The notes beneath the pieces are model-generated. The model was given only the letters and a program-made list of their open reading frames with translations. It was not told the origin of the DNA and ran no database searches. A program made the translations under genes and the position numbers. A stretch of 63,384 nucleotides of DNA from NCBI GenBank assembly GCA_945900965.1, contig CAMDKM010000018.1:1-63384 (forward strand), in the 5' to 3' direction. The stretch comes from Bordetella parapertussis (lineage in GTDB: Bacteria; Pseudomonadota; Gammaproteobacteria; Burkholderiales; JACQAP01). Shown one piece after another: positions 49,305 through 59,008 of this stretch (position 1 is its first letter; each line of letters begins with the position of its first letter).

Positions 49305-50167
49305 AACTGCACGACTTGCCGCCCGAGGGGTTGGCGCCGCCCCAGGTATTGCAAGCCGACATTGAATTCGCGCGCGACCCTGGCGGGACGACACACATCC
49401 GCCGGCAGCAGGTCGGCTACCCTTTTCACCTGGGCCGCGCGCTGCGCATGCCCGGCGATCCACCTGGCATGCCGACGGTTTATCTTCAATCCTGTTCAGG
49501 TGGCATATTTCAGGGCGACGATCTGCGTCTGCGTGTTGTCGCGGGCGAGGGTGCCTGGGCGCATGTCACTTCCGCGGCATCCACCGTCGTACATGGCATG
49601 GAGACTGGAGGCGCGCGGCAGGTCCTGGAACTGGTCGCTGCGGCTGGCGCGCTGTTGGAATATTTGCCCGATCCGCTCATCCTGTTTCCCCGCGCCCGGC
49701 TGCACAATGGCGTTCAGGTGCGCCTGGACGCACAGGCCAGTGTAATTGTGGGCGATGCGCTGATTCTGCACGACCCCCGGGGCGCCGGCGCTGCGTTCGA
49801 TTATCTCGAATCGGATATTGTTGTTCGCGATCACGCCGGAAAGTTGCTGGTCTGTGATCGCTTCCGATGCAGGGGTGGCGAGCTTGGACGCGGCTTGCCT
49901 GGAATTAATGGCGCTTATGCGGTGCAGGCAAGTCTTTTCGCGCTGACCAGGGCATGCACTTCGCAAGTCCTGGTCAATGCCATGCGCGAGGCATTGGCTC
50001 CAATAGAAGACGTCTATGCTGCGGCGTCCACTCTGCCCAATGCCGCAGGCGCCTGGGTACGCATTCTTGGACGCGACGCCATCGGCGCGCGCGCCGCGCA
50101 GCACGCCGTATGGGCAGCAGTACGTAGCACGTTGACTGGGCGATCGCCTACTCCGCGACGCAAATGA
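49301..50167 (+). CDS. ureD: Urease accessory protein UreD (UreH)
   Basis: 288 residues from the ATG at 49301, coupled to ure[30 protein letters not shown] and [15 protein letters not shown] are the UreD core; it forms the tunnel that passes nickel from UreG into urease. The protein diverges more than the other accessory proteins, and ureD usually opens, not closes, a urease operon. The AAA+ gene follows 38 bases later in the same direction. Confidence 0.9.
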   Translation: MKLHDLPPEGLAPPQVLQADIEFARDPGGTTHIRRQQVGYPFHLGRALRMPGDPPGMPTVYLQSCSGGIFQGDDLRLRVVAGEGAWAHVTSAASTVVHGMETGGARQVLELVAAAGALLEYLPDPLILFPRARLHNGVQVRLDAQASVIVGDALILHDPRGAGAAFDYLESDIVVRDHAGKLLVCDRFRCRGGELGRGLPGINGAYAVQASLFALTRACTSQVLVNAMREALAPIEDVYAAASTLPNAAGAWVRILGRDAIGARAAQHAVWAAVRSTLTGRSPTPRRK

Positions 50168-50205
50168 AACCAATACCAGAGATCCCTGGGAAAAGAGGAA
50201 ATTTA

Positions 50206-51024
50206 ATGAACGCGCCGGCCATCGAAAAACTGATCGAACAGTTCCGCATCTCAGAGCAGCCGTATTACCGGCCGCTCAGCGACGAGGTGCAGACCTTCGA
50301 TGCGGCCTACGCGGTTCGCATGCCGATGATGTTGAAGGGTCCAACCGGCTGCGGCAAAACCCGGTTTGTCGAGTACATGGCGTGGAAGCTTGGCAAGCCG
50401 CTGATCACGCTGGCGTGCAACGAAGATATGACTGCATCTGATCTGGTGGGGCGTTATCTGCTGGATGCCGATGGCACCCGCTGGCAGGATGGGCCGCTCA
50501 CGCTGGCGGTGCGCTACGGCGCCATTTGTTACCTCGACGAAGTAGTCGAGGCAAGGCAGGACACGACCGTGGTGATTCATCCGCTCACCGATGCGCGACG
50601 GGTGCTGCCGCTGGAGAAGAAGAACGAACTGATTCACGCGCACCCGGATTTCCAACTGGTGATTTCCTATAATCCGGGCTACCAGAGCATTCTCAAGGAC
50701 CTCAAGCAATCGACCAAGCAGCGCTTCGGCGCGCTCGATTTTGGCTACCCGACGCGCGACATCGAGATCGAGATTGTTGTGCACGAATCCGGCATTGGTC
50801 CCGAACTCGCCGGCAAACTGGTCACCATCGCCGAGCGCGCCCGCAACCTCAAGGGCCATGGTCTCGAGGAAGGCATCTCCACCCGCATGCTGATCTATGC
50901 CGGCTCCCTGATCGCCCAAGGCATCGAGCCGATTTCCGCCTGCCATGTCACTCTGATCAAGCCGATCACCGACGATGCCGATATTCGCGACGCTCTCGGT
51001 GCTGCTGTCCGGGCTTGTTTCTAG
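50206..51024 (+). CDS. MoxR-type AAA+ ATPase of the CbbQ/NirQ/NorQ family
   Basis: 272 residues from the ATG at 50206 behind AGAGGAAA. Walker A GPTGCGKT (45-52), Walker B ICYLDE (107-112), sensor 1 VISYNPGYQ and the substrate-loop [12 protein letters not shown] are complete and very like CbbQ. In other systems CbbQ-CbbO remodels Rubisco and NorQ-NorD activates nitric oxide reductase by inserting metal. Here the partner VWA gene follows and the nearest metalloenzyme is urease 2, so a urease-activating role is a reasonable guess but not shown. Confidence 0.92.
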   Translation: MNAPAIEKLIEQFRISEQPYYRPLSDEVQTFDAAYAVRMPMMLKGPTGCGKTRFVEYMAWKLGKPLITLACNEDMTASDLVGRYLLDADGTRWQDGPLTLAVRYGAICYLDEVVEARQDTTVVIHPLTDARRVLPLEKKNELIHAHPDFQLVISYNPGYQSILKDLKQSTKQRFGALDFGYPTRDIEIEIVVHESGIGPELAGKLVTIAERARNLKGHGLEEGISTRMLIYAGSLIAQGIEPISACHVTLIKPITDDADIRDALGAAVRACF

Positions 51025-51060
51025 GTGCTGCAAGGTCAAAAGAAAGGTTCAAAAGAAAGG

Positions 51061-51230
51061 CGTTGACGCAAAGGGCGCAAAGGAAAGGCAAGAAAGGTCG
51101 CAAAGGAGATCCGGGGGATGACACATTAGAGGCGCCCTTAAATTGCTTTTGTCGCCTGAATTCCGCGAGATTTCGTCCTTGGTTTTCTTCGCGTTCTTTC
51201 TTGCTTTTCCTTTGCGATCTTTGCGTCAAA
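51061..51230. repeat. Intergenic inverted-repeat element, gacgcaaagggcgc type
   Basis: Left arm cgttgacgcaaagggcgcaa with aaggtcgcaaagg units; right arm tttgcgatctttgcgtcaaa. It fills the gap between the AAA+ and VWA genes and is a twin of the element at 45780. Confidence 0.78.
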
Positions 51231-51252
51231 TCTTGTGTTTTAGAAATTAAAA

Positions 51253-53553
51253 ATGCCAAAGCTTGACGACTACAACGAACTGCTGGATGCCCTGGGGCCG
51301 CATGGGCGAGAGATGGTGCAGTCGGTGTGGCTGGAGGCCACGCGCTCGTTTGAGCCGGCCGGGCTGACGCGGTATCTGGAAGGCGCGCGCGAGATTGCCA
51401 CGGCCGGTCTGGGCTGGAGCGTGATGCTGGCCTACTTGCGCGAAACGCCCGCCATTGCCCGCCAGGTGGGCGAGGATGCTGCCTTGCGCATGATTGACGT
51501 GGCATTGAGTGTTTATGCCCGCACTGACGCACGCATGGCGGAGCGGGTTTTTCCCGCCGGCGTTGTTGCTGCGCGTCGACTTCAAGATAAAGCGCAGTTT
51601 GCGGGCTATCTGGATTTTCTCCGCGAGTTGACCGAGTTGGCTCCGGCCGGCATCGCGCCCATTCTGAATCGCCTCGACGACTTACTGGAACAACTCGGCT
51701 TGGACGGCCTGCGCCGCTGGGCAATGCTCGGGGTGCAATCGCATATGCGTGACCCCAACGCGCAGGCGCGTTACTTTCAGCTTGACAGCGTGGAGGGCCG
51801 GTCGTTGTTTCAGGCCGAGGGCGATCAGACTGTGTTCGCCGATATAGAGCGGCGCATATCGCTGTATCTGCGCGCCTTGTGGGGGCGCGACATGAAGCTG
51901 CGTCCGGTCATTCACACCGAAGGCACCAGCGCGGGCCGACGTTCGACCATCGAAGGCCTCACCATTCGCCTGCCGCAATCCTACCGCGGGTTTGCCGGGC
52001 AAACGGGGCTGGCGCTTTACCGCGCGGCGGCAGCCCATGCTGCCGCGCATGTCATGTTTACCACGCAGCGCTTTCCGGTCGGCAGTTTGAAGCCCCTGCA
52101 AGTGGCGCTGGTGTCGCTGATCGAAGATGCTCGTGTAGAGCAATTGGCGATGGGCCGGTTTCCGGGATTACGAGGGTTGTGGAAGACCTTCCACCTGGCG
52201 CAGCCCGGCGGTGCGATCACCTCGGCGTCCTTGATGGCGCGCCTGGCGCGTGTATTGATCGATGAAGAGTTCATTGATGACGATCCCTGGGTGAGCAAGG
52301 GACGGCGGCTGTTTTTCGAACAACGCCCCTATTGGGAGGATCAGTCGATGAGCCGTGCGCTCGGCGGCCTGTTGGGCAACGACATGGGCCAGATGCGTGT
52401 GCAGTTCAACTTCAAGACCTACGTGGTCGAACCGGCGTATCGCGACGACAACCAGGGCGTGTGGGATTTCGGCGACATGGGCGAGCCCTCTCCAGATGAT
52501 GAGGATGTAGTGATGCAGGGTGCGCGCCTGTCCGACGGAGAAAAAGGCCCCGAACGCGAGGAGGAAGAGCAGACCGAGCCTCCGCCGGGAGAAGAGGAGA
52601 AGGTCAAGCTCACTGCACCGTCCAGGGAAAACGAGCAGCAGCAGGAAGAAGCCTTGTCGCCCCCGATACGCTACGACGAATGGGATTATCTGATCGGCCG
52701 GGAACGCCCATCCTGGTGCACCTTGCTGGAAAAGCCGGCCGCCGAGGGCAGTGCCCACGATATTGTCGACATTCTGGATCGCAACGAGGATTTGCTGAAT
52801 CGGCTCAAGGTGCTGGTCAAGGCGGTACAGGTTCAGCGCCCGATACGCCTCAACAAACGCCTCGATGGCGATCGCCTGGATCTCAACGCCTGCATCAACG
52901 CCACCATTGAACTGCGCAGCGGCGTGCCGCCCGATCCACGGGTCCACGCCATTCTTGGAAGGCAGCAGCGCGATTTGTCGGTACTGGTGCTACTCGATCT
53001 CTCGCAATCAACCAACGACAAAGTGCGCAACACCGATGCCACCATCTTGAGTCTGGCGCGCGAGGCCACCGCGCTGCTGGCCGAGGCGATGGCGCGCATC
53101 GGCGACAGCTTTGCGATCCACGGTTTTTGTTCCAATGGCCGTCACGATGTCGGCTACTACCGCTTCAAGGATTTCGAGCGGCCCTATGGGGAATTGGCCA
53201 AGTCACGATTGGCCGGCATGAGCGGGCAGCTTTCCACCCGGATGGGCACGGCATTGCGCCATGCCGGCGCTTATCTGAAGGACCGGCGCGCGCACAAGAA
53301 ACTGATCCTGCTGGTGACGGACGGCGAACCCTCGGACATCGACGTGCATGACCGGCAATATCTGATGTTCGATGCCAAAAAAGCCGTGGAGGAAAACAAC
53401 CGCCACGGCGTTTTCACCTACTGCATGAGTCTGGATCCGAATGCCGATCGTTATGTCTCGCGCATCTTCGGGCAGCGCAACTATATGGTGGTGGACCATG
53501 TCCGGCGCCTGCCAGAGAAGCTGCCGATGCTTTATATGCGGGTGACGAACTAA
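51253..53553 (+). CDS. von Willebrand factor A protein of the CbbO/NorD family
   Basis: 766 residues, partner of the AAA+ ATPase. The N-terminal 400 residues are helical; an acidic stretch with EEEEQTEPPPGEEEKV lies near 440. The C-terminal VWA domain starts about 580 and carries the metal-binding MIDAS site DLSQSTND with a later TDGEPSD. In CbbQO the VWA protein binds the client protein and the AAA+ ring pulls on it. No ribosome-binding site is obvious; the start follows the repeat arm closely. The client is unknown. Confidence 0.9.
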   Translation: MPKLDDYNELLDALGPHGREMVQSVWLEATRSFEPAGLTRYLEGAREIATAGLGWSVMLAYLRETPAIARQVGEDAALRMIDVALSVYARTDARMAERVFPAGVVAARRLQDKAQFAGYLDFLRELTELAPAGIAPILNRLDDLLEQLGLDGLRRWAMLGVQSHMRDPNAQARYFQLDSVEGRSLFQAEGDQTVFADIERRISLYLRALWGRDMKLRPVIHTEGTSAGRRSTIEGLTIRLPQSYRGFAGQTGLALYRAAAAHAAAHVMFTTQRFPVGSLKPLQVALVSLIEDARVEQLAMGRFPGLRGLWKTFHLAQPGGAITSASLMARLARVLIDEEFIDDDPWVSKGRRLFFEQRPYWEDQSMSRALGGLLGNDMGQMRVQFNFKTYVVEPAYRDDNQGVWDFGDMGEPSPDDEDVVMQGARLSDGEKGPEREEEEQTEPPPGEEEKVKLTAPSRENEQQQEEALSPPIRYDEWDYLIGRERPSWCTLLEKPAAEGSAHDIVDILDRNEDLLNRLKVLVKAVQVQRPIRLNKRLDGDRLDLNACINATIELRSGVPPDPRVHAILGRQQRDLSVLVLLDLSQSTNDKVRNTDATILSLAREATALLAEAMARIGDSFAIHGFCSNGRHDVGYYRFKDFERPYGELAKSRLAGMSGQLSTRMGTALRHAGAYLKDRRAHKKLILLVTDGEPSDIDVHDRQYLMFDAKKAVEENNRHGVFTYCMSLDPNADRYVSRIFGQRNYMVVDHVRRLPEKLPMLYMRVTN

Positions 53554-53565
53554 ATCTCGAACAAA

Positions 53566-53590
53566 ACAGCCTGTATACGGTACAGGCTGT
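53566..53590 (-). terminator. Terminator of the cyclophilin gene
   Basis: A perfect 10-bp stem acagcctgta / tacaggctgt with a 5-base loop. On the minus strand it is followed by gttttgttc, so it ends the cyclophilin transcript. It may also help to stop the VWA transcript coming the other way. Confidence 0.65.
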
Positions 53591-53607
53591 CATGCCGGTC
53601 GAGCCCT

Positions 53608-54276
53608 TTATTTTGTCTGTACCGCCGATACGATGGTGATGTTTGTATTGGGAGTGCAGTACGGAACATCCGTTACTCCCACGCGCGCCGTGCATGGCGA
53701 AACGCCGGCAATCGCATTGACGACATTGAATCCTCCGGTCACGGTGCCAAACACAGCGTAACCGCCGCCCGAAGTGTCCAGTTCAGTGTTGTTGAAATAG
53801 TTGATAAAAAACTGGGAAGTTGCGCTGTTTGGGGCAGCCGTGCGTGCCATGGCGATTGACCATTGGACGTTGCTCAATCCTTTGCCGACCTCAAGTTCGA
53901 TGGCAGCTCTGGTTGGTGTCTTCAAGACGAGTGACGAAGTGCCTTGGACAAATCCCCCCCCTTGAATCATGCGTAAGGCGCCGGTCAAGTTGGGGCCGAT
54001 GCGATGAAATACCGTGCCACCGTAGAACCCGCTGTTTACGTACGCCAGGAAGTTCGCAACAGAAATGGGCGCTTTTTCGGGTTCGAGCGTGATAATGATT
54101 TCACCAATAACGTTCGCGCCATTTGCCACTTGCATCCTCACTTCCGGTTTGACTGGCTTGTTCTCCCAGCCCACTCCGCACGAAGCCAACAGCAAAGTGC
54201 TCACAAGTGCGCTGATCACCTGGACAACTGAGCCGGCGCCGGCAAAGACTTTCCCGCAAATCGGTTTTGTGTGCAT
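53608..54276 (-). CDS. Peptidyl-prolyl isomerase (cyclophilin type), probable lipoprotein
   Basis: 222 residues from the ATG at 54276; an upstream in-frame ATG is less likely. A hydrophobic segment ends LLLASCGVGW, a lipobox, so it is exported and lipid-anchored. The domain has the catalytic Arg in VFHRIGPN, MIQGGGFVQG, SATSQFFINYFNN and YAVFGTVTGG. It speeds proline isomerisation in periplasmic proteins. Extra Cys residues (CTARVG, YCTPN) near the C-terminus could form a disulfide. Confidence 0.88.
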   Translation of the reverse strand: MHTKPICGKVFAGAGSVVQVISALVSTLLLASCGVGWENKPVKPEVRMQVANGANVIGEIIITLEPEKAPISVANFLAYVNSGFYGGTVFHRIGPNLTGALRMIQGGGFVQGTSSLVLKTPTRAAIELEVGKGLSNVQWSIAMARTAAPNSATSQFFINYFNNTELDTSGGGYAVFGTVTGGFNVVNAIAGVSPCTARVGVTDVPYCTPNTNITIVSAVQTK

Positions 54277-54629
54277 TTTCAGGGATACCTCATGATGGTT
54301 GAGCAAAGAAATCCGTGGTGATTTCAGGGTGAATCCGATCAAGGTCTGAGCCAACTGGGTGCTTGAGGTTTCTCGCTTGTGGTCATCCGGGAAGCGGGAG
54401 CCGTTTTCAAGGCTGCTTCCAGTCGTTGGTTCATAAACGTACTTTGCAGGAAACCCCTATTGTTTTATGTCGGGAAGCCCCGCACTTGTTGTAGGGGTTC
54501 CAGAAATGCATGTGTAGGGGGATTGTCGTTGGGCGGGAGCCTGATTGAATCGGCAGACTGCGGGGGGTAATCCGCCCAGCCTGTATAGTGCCCCCCGATG
54601 AAGAGGAATGTTCCCTGGTAAGTTTGCCT
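54277..54629. other. Divergent intergenic region, cyclophilin to MFS gene
   Basis: 353 bases between diverging genes. An inverted repeat (ggaaacccct at 54449-54458, aggggttcc at 54493-54501) with a 34-base spacer lies in the middle and could be a regulator site. I see no gene. A tatagt box precedes the MFS gene by about 40 bases. Confidence 0.4.
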
Positions 54630-55850
54630 ATGCCCGTCGAAAAGTCAGTCTGGCCCTTGCTGTGCATCGCCGCTTTTATCCTCATGGTGACCATGGGTGC
54701 CCGGCAGGCATTGGGCCTTTACGTCTCGCCGATCAACACGACCACCGGCCTGGGTGTGGTGGCCATCAGTTTTGCCATGGCGATCGGACAATTTGTGTGG
54801 GGTGCGACGCAGCCACTATTTGGGGCGCTGGCCGGGCGCTACGGGTCGGATAAGATCATTGCACTGGGTGGCCTGTTGCTCGCGGCGGGGTTTGCGCTGA
54901 CGACGTTGTCTACCTCAAGCTGGATGCTTTATGTGACGATGGGCGTGATCACGGCGGCAGGCGCCGGTGCCGGCAGCTTTTCCGTTTTGATCGGCGCGAC
55001 GGCCAACCGGATTCCGGCTGAAAAACGGGCCTTCGCGGCCGGGTTCGTTAATGCGGGAGGCAGTTTCGGTCAGTTCGTTTTTGCGCCCCTGAGTCAGGCA
55101 CTGATCGCAGCTTTCGGCTGGATGGTTGCGCTGTATGTGCTGGCGTTGAGCGCATTGGCGACACTGCCCTTGGCGCGTGCTTTTAAGTCGTCGCCGATTG
55201 CGGAGTCCAAAAAGACCGGCAGCAAGGCTGCTGACGACATAGGGCTGCGTGAGCAGCTCCGCATCGCCCTGCGCGACAGGAATTACTGGTGCCTGCATGC
55301 CGGATTTTTTACCTGCGGATTTCACGTCGCATTTCTGGTGACCCACCTCCCAGGCGAAGTGCAGTTGTGCGCGATGCCCGCCAGCGTGGCCGCGACCTCC
55401 CTGGCGATCATCGGGTTGGCCAACATCGGGGGCAGTCTCGGCGCCGGAATGTTGGGATCACGCTACCGGATGAAATGGCTGCTATTCTGGGTATATTTCA
55501 CCCGCGCGGTGGCCATTGCGCTCTATCTTCTGGCGCCCAAGACCGCGCTGACGTTTTATGTATTTGCCGCAGTATTGGGTATCACCTGGCTCTCGACCGT
55601 TGCGCCCACTGCGGGGCTGGTCGGCAAACGCTTCGGCGTGCGTCATCTGGCAACCCTGTTCGGATTCACGTTGCTATCGCACCAGATCGGCGGATTTTTC
55701 GGTGCATGGCTGGGTGGTGTGGCGTTGGTGACGACCGGCAGTTATGCCTGGATGTGGTACGCGGACATTGCGCTGGCCTTGTTTGCCGCGGTCGTCAATC
55801 TTCCGATCGAGGAAGCGCCCGTGCGCGCGGTTGTTCCGGAGCCGGCTTAA
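54630..55850 (+). CDS. MFS transporter, 12 helices
   Basis: 406 residues from the ATG at 54630; a TTG and an ATG upstream in frame would add a short leader. Twelve hydrophobic helices. GLYVSPINTTTGLGVVAISF and GPLAGRYG-like GALAGRYGSDKIIALG fit MFS proteins near the oxalate/formate antiporter and monocarboxylate group. VAPTAGLVGKRFGVRHLATLFG in the second half is also typical. The substrate is unknown; a small organic acid is likely. Confidence 0.85.
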   Translation: MPVEKSVWPLLCIAAFILMVTMGARQALGLYVSPINTTTGLGVVAISFAMAIGQFVWGATQPLFGALAGRYGSDKIIALGGLLLAAGFALTTLSTSSWMLYVTMGVITAAGAGAGSFSVLIGATANRIPAEKRAFAAGFVNAGGSFGQFVFAPLSQALIAAFGWMVALYVLALSALATLPLARAFKSSPIAESKKTGSKAADDIGLREQLRIALRDRNYWCLHAGFFTCGFHVAFLVTHLPGEVQLCAMPASVAATSLAIIGLANIGGSLGAGMLGSRYRMKWLLFWVYFTRAVAIALYLLAPKTALTFYVFAAVLGITWLSTVAPTAGLVGKRFGVRHLATLFGFTLLSHQIGGFFGAWLGGVALVTTGSYAWMWYADIALALFAAVVNLPIEEAPVRAVVPEPA

Positions 55851-55868
55851 TGCGTCCAACTCTCTACG

Positions 55869-56029
55869 CTCTCACCGCAGAGGACGCAAAGTACGCGGAG
55901 GAAGTTCAAAGGCAAGGCATACTGTGAGAATTCTTACGCTTATTCGAATCGGCCTGCACTCCATGTTTCCGTGGACGTTTGCCGGGCTTGGTTTTCCTCA
56001 GCGTCCTCCGGGTCCGCCGCGGTGAGAGA
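55869..56029. repeat. Intergenic inverted-repeat element, ccgcagaggacgcaaag type
   Basis: Left arm ctctcaccgcagaggacgca; right arm cctcagcgtcctccgggtcc then gccgcggtgagag. It lies between the MFS and quinone-reductase genes. Confidence 0.75.
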
Positions 56030-56072
56030 GTTATTAGCCGTACCTAATTGACAATTCAGGAGATATCGCCGC

Positions 56073-57059
56073 ATGCGTGCAGCAATTTATGAAAAGACCG
56101 GTCCCGCCCACGAAGTTCTCAAGGTCGTCGACGTTGAAACGCCACATCCCGGTCCGGGCGAGGTGCGGGTCAAAATTCAATGGTCGGGGGTCAATCCTTC
56201 CGATGTGAAATCCCGAGCTGGGCTGCGGACCAAGACGCTGGCCTTTCCCCGGATTATTCCGCATAGCGACGGTAGTGGCGTCATCGACGAGGTCGGCGCC
56301 GATGTGCCTGATGAGCGAGTAGGGGAGAAGGTTTGGATCTGGAATGCGGCATGGCAGCGGCCGTTCGGCAGTGCCGCCGAATACGTGGTGCTGCCTTCTC
56401 GACAGGCGGTGCGACTTCCGGAGGGCACTTCCCCGGAAGCGGGCGCCTGTATCGGAATTCCGGCGCTTACCGCGTATCACGCGGTGCGGGTGAACGGCGG
56501 GGTGAGAGACAAAAGCGTGCTGGTCGCAGGCGGCGCGGGAGCAGTGGGCCACTACGCGATTCAACTGGCAAGGCTGGGCGGGGCGAAACAGATTCTTACT
56601 ACCGTGAGCGGGGCGGAAAAGGCTGCTGTCGCGAAATCGGCGGGCGCGGACGTCGCGATCAATTACAAGAGCGAAGATGTGCTCGCGCGAGTAAAGGAAC
56701 TCACCGGCGGCCGCGGCGCGGATCGGGTGATCGAAGTGGATATCGCCGGCAACATGAATCTCGACCACCAGATTGTCTGCCCCGACGGAGAGATCGTAGT
56801 TTACGGCAGCAACGCGGCGGATATTGCCGTGCCGTTTTTCCCCATGATTGTCAAAAACATCGGCATGAAGTTTTTTATCGTCTACAACCTGAGTCCCCAG
56901 GACCGAACCCGCGAAAATCGCGACATCACCGAGATGCTGGAAAGGAATGTTCTAACGCACAACATCGCCGCCCGCCTGCCGCTGGACAAAATAGCCGATG
57001 CCCATGTATTGGTGGAGCAGGGCAAGGTGATTGGCAACGTGGTGGTTTCGATAAGCTGA
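56073..57059 (+). CDS. NADPH:quinone reductase (MDR family)
   Basis: 328 residues behind a CAGGAGATATC site. The GroES-like part contains HPGPGEVRVKIQWSGVNPSD and IPHSDGSGVIDEVG; the NADPH site is VLVAGGAGAVGHYAIQLARL near residue 150. No structural-zinc cysteines are present, so it belongs to the zinc-free quinone oxidoreductases. It reduces quinones or enones. It is complete, unlike the fragment at 13159-13509, and is not its source copy, as the sequences differ. Confidence 0.9.
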   Translation: MRAAIYEKTGPAHEVLKVVDVETPHPGPGEVRVKIQWSGVNPSDVKSRAGLRTKTLAFPRIIPHSDGSGVIDEVGADVPDERVGEKVWIWNAAWQRPFGSAAEYVVLPSRQAVRLPEGTSPEAGACIGIPALTAYHAVRVNGGVRDKSVLVAGGAGAVGHYAIQLARLGGAKQILTTVSGAEKAAVAKSAGADVAINYKSEDVLARVKELTGGRGADRVIEVDIAGNMNLDHQIVCPDGEIVVYGSNAADIAVPFFPMIVKNIGMKFFIVYNLSPQDRTRENRDITEMLERNVLTHNIAARLPLDKIADAHVLVEQGKVIGNVVVSIS

Positions 57060-57101
57060 ACACCAAGTATAAAGTATAGGCCTGACCCTCTTGGCATGGC
57101 A

Positions 57102-57191
57102 TGTAGCCCGGATGGAGCGCAGCGCAATCCGGGTATTGGGGCCGCCAACCATGCATTTTCCCCGCATTCCGCTGCGCTGCATACGGGCTAC
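57102..57191. repeat. Dispersed palindrome, tgtagcccggatggagcgca type
   Basis: tgtagcccggatggagcgca followed by gcgcaatccggg is mirrored by cgcattccgctgcgctgcat and acgggctacgta. This kind of tagcccggatg...gcgggcta unit is widespread between genes in proteobacteria. It lies between convergent genes. Confidence 0.75.
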
Positions 57192-57273
57192 GTACTGCGC
57201 CTTTTTTGGCGCAAGCGACGTATTCTCAGACAAAAGCGCTTAAGGTAGTGCCATGAAGACTCCTTGAACTCAG

Positions 57274-58923
57274 TCAGGCGCTAAGCGTGAATCCCTCGTA
57301 ATTCCTGGCTGCGACGTCGGCGCAGATTTTTCGGTACACCGCCATTCCGCCCGCATAGGGCATGAAGACTCGCGGTTTGCCGGGGATGTTCGCGCCGAGA
57401 TACCAGGAGTGTTTTGCCTGCGGTAGCACGGTGACTTCTGCTGCCTCATTGACTTTTGCCACCCAGGAATCCACGGCTTCTTCCAGTGGCTCGATGCGCG
57501 TCAACCCAGATTTGCGCATGTGGACGATGCAGTCGGTAATCCACTCCACGTGCTGCTCGATGGCCACGGGCATGTTGCACAGGACCGACGGGCTGCCGGG
57601 TCCGGTGATGGTGAACAGATTCGGGAAGCCCGCCACTTGCAGGCCGAGGTAATTGCGCGGGCCGGCTTCCCAGGCTTTCTTGAGCGTCTGGCCATTGCGG
57701 CCGCGAATGTCCATGCGTAACAGCGAGCCGGTCATGCCGTCGAAACCGGTGGCGAAGACTATGATGTCCAGGGGATATTCGGCATCGCGAGTGCGGATGC
57801 CGTTCGGCGTGATGGCTTCGATGGGCGTGGCGCGGACATCGACCAGAGTCACGTTGTCGCGATTAAAGGTTTCGAAATAGTCGGTATCGATTGGCGGGCG
57901 CTTCGCGGCGTAGGGATGGTCGATGTCAGCCAGCTTTGCCGCGGTAACCGGGTCTTTGACAATTTCCCTTATCTTGGCCTTGAGGAAATCGGAGGCGGTT
58001 TTGTTGGCGGCGTTGTTGGTCACCAGATCCATAAAGGCGCCGCGAAAGCGCAGGCCGCCGGTTTCCCAGGCTTTTTCGTAGGCAGCCAGCCGTTCCTCGG
58101 CGGGGACTTCCAGGGCCAGGCGCTCCGAAATCCGGAAAGGGTGGCCATTGGGAGTGGATCGCGTGACCTCGCGAATCTCGTCGATGTTCTCCCGAATGTA
58201 GCGTTTGAACTCCGGACTGAGCGGGCCATTGCGGGCCGGCACGCTGTAGTTTGCGGTGCGCTGAAAGACCGTAAGGTGGGCTGCGGTCTCGGCAATCACC
58301 GGCGCGGCCTGAATGCCAGTGGAACCGGTGCCAATCTGACCGACCCGCTTGCCTGCGAAATCGACGCCTTCATGCGGCCATTGCCCGGTGTGGTACCAGC
58401 GCCCCTTGAAGCTGTCGAGCCCGGGAATGTTTGGGACGTTGGCCGTCGACAGACAACCGACCGCGGTAATCAGGTACTGCGCAGTGTACTGTTCGCCTGC
58501 CTCGGTGGTGACCCGCCAGAGATTGGCTTTTTCGTCGTAATGCGCCGCGGTGACGCAGGTGTTAAAGCGGATGTCGCGCTTCAGGTCGAATCGCTCGGCG
58601 ACATGGTTGAGATAGCGCAGGATTTCCGGCGGCGCGGGATACTTCTCCGACCATTCCCATTCCCGCATCAGTTCGTCGGAGAAGGTGTACCAGTAGGAGT
58701 GACTTTCCGAATCGCAGCGTGCGCCGGGGTAGCGGTTCCAGTACCAGGTGCCGCCAATGTCTCCTGCCGTTTCCAGCACCTTGACCGAAAGACCGAGTCG
58801 GTCGCGTAAACAAAGTAACTGATATAGGCCGGAAAATCCGGCCCCGATGATCAGGGCATCGAATTCCCGAGCCTGGCCGGAATCCTGTTTCGGGACTTGT
58901 ATTGTGACGCTGCCGTTTGCCAT
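57274..58923 (-). CDS. Flavin monooxygenase, Baeyer-Villiger type
   Basis: 549 residues from the ATG at 58923. Two nucleotide-binding sites: FAD in LIIGAGFSGLYQLLCLRD and NADPH in VGQIGTGSTGIQAAPVIAE. The Baeyer-Villiger fingerprint F-x-G-x3-H-x3-WP is exact in FKGRWYHTGQWP, near residue 168. GGTWYWNRYPGARCDSESH also fits cyclohexanone monooxygenases. It would insert oxygen beside a ketone; the substrate is unknown. It converges with the quinone reductase gene. Confidence 0.92.
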   Translation of the reverse strand: MANGSVTIQVPKQDSGQAREFDALIIGAGFSGLYQLLCLRDRLGLSVKVLETAGDIGGTWYWNRYPGARCDSESHSYWYTFSDELMREWEWSEKYPAPPEILRYLNHVAERFDLKRDIRFNTCVTAAHYDEKANLWRVTTEAGEQYTAQYLITAVGCLSTANVPNIPGLDSFKGRWYHTGQWPHEGVDFAGKRVGQIGTGSTGIQAAPVIAETAAHLTVFQRTANYSVPARNGPLSPEFKRYIRENIDEIREVTRSTPNGHPFRISERLALEVPAEERLAAYEKAWETGGLRFRGAFMDLVTNNAANKTASDFLKAKIREIVKDPVTAAKLADIDHPYAAKRPPIDTDYFETFNRDNVTLVDVRATPIEAITPNGIRTRDAEYPLDIIVFATGFDGMTGSLLRMDIRGRNGQTLKKAWEAGPRNYLGLQVAGFPNLFTITGPGSPSVLCNMPVAIEQHVEWITDCIVHMRKSGLTRIEPLEEAVDSWVAKVNEAAEVTVLPQAKHSWYLGANIPGKPRVFMPYAGGMAVYRKICADVAARNYEGFTLSA

Positions 58924-59008
58924 GTCCAACCTTGACGGATTAAGAAAGCCGCCCCGGATTTCCGGAGGGCAGGTGTTAGAAAGCAATGATCCTAGAAAAA
59001 GCAATTGA

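Noticed and set aside
50206-53553. The AAA+/VWA pair as a Rubisco (CbbQO) or nitric oxide reductase (NorQD) operon
   Set aside because: No Rubisco or Nor structural gene is in the window, and the pair follows ureD closely. A client elsewhere in the genome cannot be ruled out.
56073-57059. The complete quinone reductase as the parent of the fragment at 13159
   Set aside because: The two N-terminal domains differ at many positions, so the fragment comes from another member of the family.
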